DNA of 64,000 bases, taken from assembly GCA_905233565.1 (NCBI GenBank), contig CAJOCL010000004.1, forward strand, positions 62,001-126,000. Reading direction: 5' to 3'. This document shows positions 1 through 8,426 of this stretch, in pieces (position 1 is the stretch's first letter; every line of letters begins with the position of its first letter). Under the pieces are notes generated by a model. That model was not told the origin of the DNA and searched no databases. It was given only the letters and a program-made list of their open reading frames with translations. This DNA comes from an uncultured Synergistales bacterium (GTDB lineage Bacteria; Synergistota; Synergistia; Synergistales; Aminobacteriaceae). The translations under genes and the position numbers were made by a program.

Positions 1-380
1 ACAATAGTACTCATTCCGAGATTAGGGGTACTGACGTCAAAATCGAGAGTCTGTGACCTCATGGCCATATCAAATTCTCCCTGTCCTTCGGACAAAAGAA
101 GGAATAATGTCTGAAGGTTTCTGTCGCTGACGGTGTTTTCTGAATTTCCGCTGATAACGTTCAGAACTGCATCGCCCGTCGACAAAAGGTCAGCAGAGAT
201 TCTTATTGCCTCGCTGTGAGACGCGCCGAAAGTTTCAGCAGCATCGTTAATGACCACCCATTGGGTACTTACACCGCTGGGCCCCTGAAGGTCATCAACC
301 TTGTAGTCAGCATAGCAAAAACCTGCTGAAAGTAACATAACCGCAACAGCTACAGCGGTTTTCCTGAAATAATGAAACAA
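1..380 (-). CDS. Secreted protein of unknown function, partial (C-terminus outside the window)
   Basis: Reverse strand TTG start at 380-378 after a GGGAGG RBS; reads M-FHYFRKTAVAVAVMLLSAGFCYADYKVDDLQGPSG..., a typical signal peptide; open to the window edge. Confidence 0.6.
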   Translation of the reverse strand, partial: MFHYFRKTAVAVAVMLLSAGFCYADYKVDDLQGPSGVSTQWVVINDAAETFGASHSEAIRISADLLSTGDAVLNVISGNSENTVSDRNLQTLFLLLSEGQGEFDMAMRSQTLDFDVSTPNLGMSTI

Positions 381-416
381 TTTAATACCTCCCAATAAAA
401 TAAAAATACATATATA

Positions 417-2696
417 TCATTTCTCACGTGATGAAGCTCTGTGAGTTCTTGCACCCCGTCTTGCTGCCCTGTCAGCCCTTGCCGCTGTTCCCGAACTTTC
501 GCCGCGTTCGGAACGTGCAGAACGTCTTGAGGCTCTTGCTGATTTTCTGTCCTCTCCGCCGTCTTCTTTTGATTCCTCATTAACGGCAGCTTCCGGCTCT
601 TCCATGTTAAGTTCCTCATCAGTAGGCACGTGCTTGGGTTCAGGTTCAGGCTTTTTCTTCGGCTTGAACTGTTTCCAGAGTAAATCGGCCGTAATCATGC
701 TCAGGCACCTCAAAGGATTTTCACGGGCATAATTCGAGAAGCACCCTATAATTTTACGCGCATAATCGGAATATTTCCTGTCTTCAATTATAAAAGCAAG
801 TTCATTCAGCGCAACGGCAGCAAGCGCATTCAGTGAAGGGAATGAATTTATATCCTCGCATGATTTCATTCTTGCGTAAAGATTATTATCTTCACCGGCC
901 GTTTGGAAAAATCCGCCGTCTTTTTCGTCGCTGAACTTTTCTATCAATATGTCTGCAAGCGTCTGAGCCGTCTTTATCCAGTCGCTTAACTGTTTTTCGC
1001 CCGCGTTGAAATGCTTTGCGGCCTTGTATATTTCAATTATTCCCCAAAGAAAATAGGCGTAATCTTCGGCCATTGCGTCAATTTCTGCCTTTCCGTCAAT
1101 CCACTTCCTCCGCCATTTTCCGTCTTTGCCGGGAAAATTTTTCTGAATGAACAGCGCGGAACGTTCGGCAATCTCTCGCCATTCGGGCTGCTCAAACGAC
1201 ACTGAGGCACGGGCAAGCGCACCTATCATTAAGCCGTTCCAGTTCATGAGGATTTTATTATCGCTCATTAACGGATAGCGTTTATCTCTGGCATCAAGCA
1301 ATAATTTACGGCACTCGTATAATCTCTGTCCGACTTCTGAGCCTTTAATCCCGTAACGCCTTGAAAGTTCGGTAACTGTTGAAGCCTCATAAAGAATATT
1401 CCAACTCATTTGAGAGCCTGCAAGTTCAGAGCCGAAATTACCGCTCGGAAGTACGGCATAAGCAGCGCAGAATAAACCCGCGTCACGTTCGGGGAGAATG
1501 CTTTTTATCTCGTTTTCGTTCCATAGATAATAACGCCCTTCGCCTTCTGGGGTGTCGCCGTCAATAGCAGATCTGAATCCCTGAGAATATGATGTGTTGT
1601 CGGTGAAGTCTTTAGTTACGCAGAAAATTATATCTTCAGCAAAAAGCCTGTGAAATGAATTTTGGACAAGTTCCTGAGCCATTGAGACAACCAATAACAA
1701 CATGGCCTGATCACAGAGCAGCTTTTCAAAATGGGGAACAAGCCACTGTTCATCGACCGAATAACGGGAGAATCCTCCGCCTAAATGGTCGTGAATACCT
1801 CCACGCCACATTCGGCGGAGCGTAATATCAACCATAGTGAGAGCGTCTGACCTGTCGCGTTTTGATGCGCCTGAGTCTTCCCCTGCCTGTTCGAGCAAAA
1901 ATAATAATTTGTCGTGTTCAGGGAATTTAGGAGACGGCCCGAAACCTCCCCAGCGGACATCAAATATTTTTCTTATGTCATTGAGTGCCTCATAAGCCGT
2001 GAATTTGCCTATGCGTCCGCCGGTTCTGTTTTTGTGTCCTGAAAGGACTTCGAGGCGTTCACGTATCATTGATGACAATTCATTGGCTGAACGTTCGACA
2101 TCATCCCTCTGCATTAACCAGAGCCATTTAACACGCGGAAAAATATCAGTAATTCCCGGCATCTGCCCGGTTGTTCTCTTCGGGAGCCATGTGGTACAGA
2201 AAAACGGCCTTCCTTCGGGTGTCATGAAAATGTTCAGCGGCCACCCTGCACTTCCGTTCTGAAGCCTGCAGATTTCCATGAAAAGATTATCAATGTCGGG
2301 TCTTTCCTCCCTGTCAACTTTTACGGGGATGCAGGTATCATTCATTAAGCCGGCAACTTCAACATCGCTGAAGCATTCGCGTTCCATTACGTGGCACCAG
2401 TGATCCGACGAATAGCCGATCGATAAAAATATCGGTTTGTCCTCGTTCCTTGCTGCATTGAAAGCGTCATCACCCCAAGCGTACCAGCCTACGGGGTTTT
2501 TTGCATGCTGCAAAAGATACGGGCTTGATTCTCCGCCCAAATGATTTACGGGGACGGTTAATTTTTTTGAACTTTGCCCCTGAGCCTGAAATTTAGGCGT
2601 AACAACTACATCTTCGGAATATTCGCCGTAAGCAGAAAGAGGGCCGGCAATGTTCGCGTTATTCGTAAAAATATCAGCTGGACGCATCCTGTTCAA
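417..2696 (-). CDS. DUF255 / YyaL-type thioredoxin-domain protein (SSP411-like)
   Basis: 759 aa; family motifs NHLGGESSPYLLQHAKNPVGWYAWG, KPIFLSIGYSSDHWCHVMERE, WPLNIFMTPEGRPFF, SVDEQWLVPHFEKLLCDQA. Confidence 0.88.
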   Translation of the reverse strand: MNRMRPADIFTNNANIAGPLSAYGEYSEDVVVTPKFQAQGQSSKKLTVPVNHLGGESSPYLLQHAKNPVGWYAWGDDAFNAARNEDKPIFLSIGYSSDHWCHVMERECFSDVEVAGLMNDTCIPVKVDREERPDIDNLFMEICRLQNGSAGWPLNIFMTPEGRPFFCTTWLPKRTTGQMPGITDIFPRVKWLWLMQRDDVERSANELSSMIRERLEVLSGHKNRTGGRIGKFTAYEALNDIRKIFDVRWGGFGPSPKFPEHDKLLFLLEQAGEDSGASKRDRSDALTMVDITLRRMWRGGIHDHLGGGFSRYSVDEQWLVPHFEKLLCDQAMLLLVVSMAQELVQNSFHRLFAEDIIFCVTKDFTDNTSYSQGFRSAIDGDTPEGEGRYYLWNENEIKSILPERDAGLFCAAYAVLPSGNFGSELAGSQMSWNILYEASTVTELSRRYGIKGSEVGQRLYECRKLLLDARDKRYPLMSDNKILMNWNGLMIGALARASVSFEQPEWREIAERSALFIQKNFPGKDGKWRRKWIDGKAEIDAMAEDYAYFLWGIIEIYKAAKHFNAGEKQLSDWIKTAQTLADILIEKFSDEKDGGFFQTAGEDNNLYARMKSCEDINSFPSLNALAAVALNELAFIIEDRKYSDYARKIIGCFSNYARENPLRCLSMITADLLWKQFKPKKKPEPEPKHVPTDEELNMEEPEAAVNEESKEDGGEDRKSARASRRSARSERGESSGTAARADRAARRGARTHRASSREK

Positions 2697-3324
2697 CTAT
2701 GCCTATGAGTTCCGAAAGTTCATCTATGGTTTTCCATGCTCCAAGACATGAAAAGTCTTCACGAGTGAAATTGCCCTTAGTTATCCCGATTCCCCTGACG
2801 TGTGCGCCGATAGCCGTTATTATGTCCAAGTCAGCATCTCCGACGTAGACAGTCTCAGTTGAATTAACGTTCATGTGCTTCATTAACTCGTTAAGCATGG
2901 CCGGATTCGGTTTATAAGGCAAATGCCCGTAAGGTTCCATAGCCCCGACAATCTCATCGAAATATTTTGCAAGCCCCGTATTTTCAAGTACGGTACTGGG
3001 GTGTTCACGGTTAGATAATACTGCGAGTTTAAGCCCCATATCATGAAGACTCGTCAAAGTCGATACAGTGTCATCAAAAGGACGTATTAACTTACGTTCA
3101 TATTCGGCAATATGAGAACGGTATAACTTTACCCATTCAGGGCGGTATTCGCCGAGAAGCCCTTCGCAGAATGTCGGTATCGGAGCGGCAATGTATTTCA
3201 TTGTCAGTTCATGAGAGACACGCGGGAGGCCCTCATGTTCGGCAACGTAATTAAATCCGGCCATGATAGCATAGCTTGAGTCTACTATAGTCATATCATG
3301 GTCAAAAACCATAAGTTTAATCAC
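2674..3324 (-). CDS. HAD-family hydrolase (phosphoglycolate phosphatase-like)
   Basis: DHDMTIVDS nucleophile motif, LAVLSNREHPS, VYVGDADLDIITAIGAHVRGIGIT. Confidence 0.85.
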   Translation of the reverse strand: MIKLMVFDHDMTIVDSSYAIMAGFNYVAEHEGLPRVSHELTMKYIAAPIPTFCEGLLGEYRPEWVKLYRSHIAEYERKLIRPFDDTVSTLTSLHDMGLKLAVLSNREHPSTVLENTGLAKYFDEIVGAMEPYGHLPYKPNPAMLNELMKHMNVNSTETVYVGDADLDIITAIGAHVRGIGITKGNFTREDFSCLGAWKTIDELSELIGIVEQDASS

Positions 3325-3383
3325 CTCGAATTAATCTCTCCTTTCAATATCAATATTATCAATATTTCAATATCTCAGTATCT

Positions 3384-3797
3384 TTAACGTCTGAGGTTAT
3401 TGCCCATATTCCTGAGTACCTCATTTCTGTTCATTGTGCTGTGAGTAGTTTCAAAAGCCGGATTGGACCAGTAAGTTTTTGCGCGTGTTGCAATGGCACT
3501 GACCCAGTTAATTCCGAGCATCTCAAATATTATAGTAGCACCCAAGAACAGCCATACAAGAACGGCGAGGACAGCAATAATCCTGAAACTTGCCGATATG
3601 CTCCTGTCCGCACTCTGTTCAAGTTCTTTAACTTCGCGTTCTGCACGTGCCTTTTCTTCACTGGTTAAATCTTTTTCCTGCTGTCTTATGCTGAATATTC
3701 TCCATAAACTGGCACCGCCCTGCGCCCATTGATAAAGGCCGATAATAAATATAGTTGCAGCTACAAATGCAAGAATTGCGACCATTAATCTTTTCAC
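3384..3797 (-). CDS. Hypothetical membrane protein (two predicted TM segments)
   Basis: 137 aa; hydrophobic N-terminal segment, charged linker, second hydrophobic segment. Confidence 0.6.
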   Translation of the reverse strand: MKRLMVAILAFVAATIFIIGLYQWAQGGASLWRIFSIRQQEKDLTSEEKARAEREVKELEQSADRSISASFRIIAVLAVLVWLFLGATIIFEMLGINWVSAIATRAKTYWSNPAFETTHSTMNRNEVLRNMGNNLRR

Positions 3798-3851
3798 CCC
3801 TCTAAAAATAATGCAATCTTTATATGATTATCGTATGATATTATAACTTGC

Positions 3852-4565
3852 ATGAGAATTTTTAAGCATAATAGACAGAAATTAATAATTGCCGGATTAG
3901 GGCCGGGAAGTCCTGAGCTTGTTACTCTTGATGTTCTTGAACGTGCCGCAAATTCTCAGGTTATATTAATTCCCCATTCACATGAAAATGAAAAGGGATT
4001 GGCCGAAACAATAATGGCTCATCACATGCCCGACAGAATTTTAACGCCTCTATTATTTCCCATGATTAGGGATTCTGAAAAACGGGACAAAATTATTTTT
4101 TCACAGCTTAAAGATTTAATGCCTGAGATTGAAAACGCTGAAAATATATTCTTTCCCGTAATCGGCGATTCAATGCTTTATTCAACAGGTGCTTATCTCA
4201 TTGAAGCAATGAAAAAATTAATTCCTGATATTGATTTTGAATTTATTCCCGGAATTTCTGCACATTCGCTCGCCTCTGCCTGCGCAAAAAGATTCATGGT
4301 CATGTCAGACGAAATATTCAGCGTTATACCCGGCACGGCAGACACTGAAAAAATCTCGGCAGTATTAAAAATTTCGGACACGGCAGCAATCTACAAGCCT
4401 ACAGCAATAAATGACATTCAAAAAATAATAACTGAAACAGGCCCTTACACTAAGATTATACGTGTTGACTTTGCAGGAGTTAAAGACAAAGAAAAAATTT
4501 TCGAGGGCAAAGAGGCTATTAATGACATCAAAGAATATTTATCAATTATACTTTTATGGCATTAG
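3852..4565 (+). CDS. Tetrapyrrole methylase family, precorrin-2 C20-methyltransferase-like
   Basis: GLGPGSPELVTLDVLERAANSQVILIPHS and FIPGISAHSLASACA motifs. Confidence 0.75.
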   Translation: MRIFKHNRQKLIIAGLGPGSPELVTLDVLERAANSQVILIPHSHENEKGLAETIMAHHMPDRILTPLLFPMIRDSEKRDKIIFSQLKDLMPEIENAENIFFPVIGDSMLYSTGAYLIEAMKKLIPDIDFEFIPGISAHSLASACAKRFMVMSDEIFSVIPGTADTEKISAVLKISDTAAIYKPTAINDIQKIITETGPYTKIIRVDFAGVKDKEKIFEGKEAINDIKEYLSIILLWH

Positions 4566-4571
4566 CTGAAA

Positions 4572-5465
4572 ATGAACGGTCTCTTAAAAGGTGAAATAAC
4601 TCTCACAGTTGATATAATTCTCGGCCTTATTCTCGGCGAAATAATAATCAGCCTGAAACTCCCTGATATTCTCCTGAAGCGTTTAATTCCCTTTCTTGAA
4701 CGAATGAATATACCTTCAGTTACAGGTCTTGCAATAGCGTTGAGTACAGCCTCATCACGTGCAGGGGCAGCAGTAATATCCTCAGCCCTTGAAAACGGCA
4801 AAATCACTGAGCGTTCTGCAATATGGTCAGTGTTAATGCTTCCTTTCCCGTCATATTTAAGGCGCTGGCCGTCAACATTCCTGCTTTCTTTGAGCATGGC
4901 CGGAAATGCCGGAATATTTTTCGCTTTATCACTTATTTTCAGGAGTACTGCGAGATTTTTCATTGCATTATTTTTTCTGAGGCGTGAAAATCATGAACTT
5001 TCAACAAATGAACATCATGAAATTAATTTCCCTAGATATTCATTTAAGATTGCCTCAAAAATATTTAAGACTCTGCCCGTTGCATGGGTATTTTTTGCGC
5101 TGTCTTATTCGCTTGTTCCGGTATTAAACGATTTCTTTAAGAATTTTTTCAGCGGTCATGATACTTTCATTCCATTGTCAGGCTGGGCAGTTTCGGCGGG
5201 GTCAATATCCCACGTTTCGGCAGCCCTTGCACTTGCAGGAGGCTCGATGTCATCAGGCGAACTGAACACGGCGCAGGCTGTATTTGCGTTAATTCTAGGC
5301 TCAGGACTTGGAACGGCAACGAGAATATTACGGCAGAATGCAGGTTATTATTTCGGCCTTTTCCCTTCAGGGACAGCGTGTAAAATGATGATTATGAATT
5401 TTGCTACTATAATTCCGTTAATCATGTTGAATTTGATTTTTGCGGGATTAGCTTTATTATTATAA
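4572..5465 (+). CDS. Nucleoside-recognition (Gate) domain membrane protein
   Basis: Polytopic protein; IPSVTGLAIALSTASSRAGAAVISSALENGKITERSAIWSVLMLPFPSYLRRWPST resembles Gate-family proteins. Confidence 0.6.
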   Translation: MNGLLKGEITLTVDIILGLILGEIIISLKLPDILLKRLIPFLERMNIPSVTGLAIALSTASSRAGAAVISSALENGKITERSAIWSVLMLPFPSYLRRWPSTFLLSLSMAGNAGIFFALSLIFRSTARFFIALFFLRRENHELSTNEHHEINFPRYSFKIASKIFKTLPVAWVFFALSYSLVPVLNDFFKNFFSGHDTFIPLSGWAVSAGSISHVSAALALAGGSMSSGELNTAQAVFALILGSGLGTATRILRQNAGYYFGLFPSGTACKMMIMNFATIIPLIMLNLIFAGLALLL

Positions 5466-5467
5466 TT

Positions 5468-6967
5468 ATGAATACGAACCTTATGAACCTTATAAACATA
5501 TACATAACAGGAAAGAATCTTGCTGACATAATGAACGCAATAACGCCGCCTGCCGGATTGGCGTACAGTATAAACGTGCTTGAGGCCGGAACACGCATAA
5601 ACCCTCACGCAATGAATATATTTATCCTGAAAAAGATACCGTCAAAAACTCTTGATAACGCAAAATATATACTTTGTTCAAAAAATTATACGGATATTGA
5701 CCGCGAAACACTCAGCATGATTTATGATCTATGGCCTGAGCCGCTTACACCTTCACTCGTAAAATTCTATTTCAAAAAACTTCTTGACCGTATAAGCCGT
5801 GAACTTGAGAACACGTCAGAAGAGATTGAACACCGAAAAAGAATTATAGAAATGGCGCGTCAGGATTATCTGACAGGGCTTGCAACACGCTGGTACCTTC
5901 AGGAATATATCATGAAAAATGAGAATGCACAGAACGTAACATGTATATATTTTGATCTCGATAACTTCAAGAAAGTAAACGACACATACGGACATCAGGC
6001 AGGGGACAGGGCTTTGGCGGCTACGGCTGAAATGATGCAGAGAGAATTTACTGACGGATTCTGCGCACGTATGGGCGGAGATGAATTTATGATAGTTCTG
6101 CTTGGAGTTCATGAGCCTGACGACGTTATGCAAAAAGTAAATTCATTCATGGCCGGACTTCTTGAATATTACGCAGGGACTAAAACAATGAAAGCATTGT
6201 CAGTCAGTGCCGGAATTGCCCAGAAAAAACACGGCGCGGATAAATCAATTGACAGGCTTATACATGAGAGCGATATTGCGCTTTATGAAGCGAAGAAGTC
6301 AGGGCGTTCATGCTGCAAAATATATATTCCCTCAATGGAAGAACACAGGGAGGAATTGCAAAGGGTGAACGTTACGGACAGCGAAAGAAATTATTATCTT
6401 GTTGACTATGAAAACGTAAAATCCGAAGGTTTGAACGGCATACACAGGCTTGATGCTGATAACACCGTCTGTATTTTCTACAGCCGCAATGCCGACAGAA
6501 TATCATGTGATATGAATCTGAATTTCAGGGAGTCTAAAGCCGAAATAACATATCATCATGTCGAAGTAGGAGTGAAAAACGCGTTAGACTTTCAGCTATC
6601 TTCATACTTGGGAAAAATAGTCGGCGAGAATATAAACAGCGGTAAGAACTGCAAATACTTCATAGTTTCAAAGGATAACGGTTTCGCCTGCCTGATACCG
6701 TTCTGGCATGACAATAACATTGATATATCAATGACTACGGATATAGCCGGAACCGTAATATATTCAGCAGAAAGCGAACTTACTCATAAAGTTTCAGCAC
6801 TTACAGGCGAGATTCTTACAGCCCCTTTAATCGCTGAGATAATCACGAACTCAGCAACAAAAACGGAAGTAAACAACTCACTTCAGAAACTTTTCAGGGG
6901 AAATAAAAAATCAGGAGAAGTTTACAGAGCCATAAAATTCCTGATTGAAGATAAAGACGGCTCATAA
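5468..6967 (+). CDS. GGDEF diguanylate cyclase fused to a C-terminal PIN-like domain
   Basis: IYFDLDNFKKVNDTYGHQAGD...CARMGGDEFMIVLL (GGDEF), then YYLVDYENVKSEGLNGI...IFYSRNADRI...VGVKNALDFQLSSYLG...YFIVSKDNGF (PIN-like with acidic residues retained). Confidence 0.85.
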   Translation: MNTNLMNLINIYITGKNLADIMNAITPPAGLAYSINVLEAGTRINPHAMNIFILKKIPSKTLDNAKYILCSKNYTDIDRETLSMIYDLWPEPLTPSLVKFYFKKLLDRISRELENTSEEIEHRKRIIEMARQDYLTGLATRWYLQEYIMKNENAQNVTCIYFDLDNFKKVNDTYGHQAGDRALAATAEMMQREFTDGFCARMGGDEFMIVLLGVHEPDDVMQKVNSFMAGLLEYYAGTKTMKALSVSAGIAQKKHGADKSIDRLIHESDIALYEAKKSGRSCCKIYIPSMEEHREELQRVNVTDSERNYYLVDYENVKSEGLNGIHRLDADNTVCIFYSRNADRISCDMNLNFRESKAEITYHHVEVGVKNALDFQLSSYLGKIVGENINSGKNCKYFIVSKDNGFACLIPFWHDNNIDISMTTDIAGTVIYSAESELTHKVSALTGEILTAPLIAEIITNSATKTEVNNSLQKLFRGNKKSGEVYRAIKFLIEDKDGS

Positions 6968-7063
6968 GGCTCATAAAATGTTAATAGTGCTATAATTCCG
7001 TATTTGTAATTTATTATAAAAATATAAATAAAAGAATATGGAAAGAGGCATAAATTTTTAATA

Positions 7064-8353
7064 ATGTCATTACTTCTCAGAACAGCTTTTGCACTATTCG
7101 CGGGTTTAATTATGACAAGGGCATTCAAATATACTGTCGGACGGAAGGGAATAATGTTCCCTGATGTTACGGCGTTTTTAATTGCCGGAGTACTTGTAGG
7201 GCCTTACGCGCTCGGACAATTAGGGCTGGGCTTCAGGACACCTTCAGAACTTGCCGGAGTCGGCATACTTTCAAATATTGCTTTAGGTTTTATAGCGTTT
7301 GACATTGGCAGCGAGTTCAGAGCGTCAAGCCTTAAAGAAATGGGAAAATCAGCATTATTTATCGGTATATTTCAGGCACTTGCGGCTACTGTACTTGTTG
7401 ATATTGCGCTTATATTGCTGAGTATGAAACTCGGCCCGGAAATTTTGCCTTTACCGGCTGCAATAACTCTTGGTGCGATTGCTTCCGCTACTGCTCCTGC
7501 TGCAACGTTAATGGTTGTCCGTCAGTTCAAGGCTAAAGGCCCCGTAACAGATTTACTTCTGCCGATAGTTGCGCTTGACGATGCTGCCGGACTTATAATA
7601 TTTGCCGTCTCAATCGGAATATCACAGGCCATGATAGGCGGGGCAATAAATCTTATTTCAGTTATAATAAATCCTGTAATTGAGATTTTATGCTCGGTTT
7701 TGCTCGGCTCGTTAATGGGATATATATTAACTGCGCTTGAAAAATTATTCTTTTCAAACTCGAACAGGCTTTCAATGACTATAGCATTTGTCATGATGAC
7801 AATATCTCTTTCATCTCATGAAATATATATCGGTCAATTTCGTATAGCCTTCTCATCTCTGCTTGTCTGTATGACGCTTGGTACTGTTTTCTGCAACATG
7901 TGTGAATACAGCGCGGATATTATGCACAGATCCGAAAGATGGTCCGCGCCGCTTTATGCCGTATTCTTTGTGCTTTCCGGCGCAAGGCTCGAACTTTCAG
8001 TAATGCGCGATTTTTCCGTAATGTTAATCGGACTTGTCTATATTCTCGTTAGATGTGCAGGAAAATATTTCGGCGCGTCATTAAGTTCAACAGTTATGAA
8101 TTGCAGCGAAAACGTTAAAAAATATCTCGGCATTACGTTATTCCCGCAGGCCGGCGTTGCTTTGGGTATGGTGGTGAGCGCACAGGCCTTAGGCGCGGAA
8201 ATAGGAGCCTTGATACGCAACATAATATTATTCAGTGTCTTAGTTTATGAGCTTGTCGGACCCATTATGACAAGAATGGCACTTACCGCAGCAGGTGAAA
8301 TTGAACAGAAACAGCCCGAACATGTGAACCGTGCGAGGTTTCAAAAATCATAA
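7064..8353 (+). CDS. Cation:proton antiporter (CPA2/Na+-H+ exchanger family)
   Basis: About 12 TM; GVLVGPYALGQLGLG, SATAPAATLMVVRQFKAKGPVTDLLLPIVALDDAAGLIIFA. Confidence 0.85.
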   Translation: MSLLLRTAFALFAGLIMTRAFKYTVGRKGIMFPDVTAFLIAGVLVGPYALGQLGLGFRTPSELAGVGILSNIALGFIAFDIGSEFRASSLKEMGKSALFIGIFQALAATVLVDIALILLSMKLGPEILPLPAAITLGAIASATAPAATLMVVRQFKAKGPVTDLLLPIVALDDAAGLIIFAVSIGISQAMIGGAINLISVIINPVIEILCSVLLGSLMGYILTALEKLFFSNSNRLSMTIAFVMMTISLSSHEIYIGQFRIAFSSLLVCMTLGTVFCNMCEYSADIMHRSERWSAPLYAVFFVLSGARLELSVMRDFSVMLIGLVYILVRCAGKYFGASLSSTVMNCSENVKKYLGITLFPQAGVALGMVVSAQALGAEIGALIRNIILFSVLVYELVGPIMTRMALTAAGEIEQKQPEHVNRARFQKS

Positions 8354-8426
8354 AGTCTATATAAACTGTTATTAAGCCTTCTTATTTGGTAAAATAAACG
8401 AAATCTTTTTTTAGGAGCGATTTATT

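Noticed and set aside
3345-3385. AATATC/AATATT-rich mini-repeat between the HAD and hypothetical genes
   Set aside because: Short AT-rich intergenic microsatellite; no support for function
3725-3760. AAAGGCCGATAATAA resembling a sigma-28 -10 element
   Set aside because: Inside a reverse-strand CDS, wrong spacing to a TAAA, no downstream motility gene
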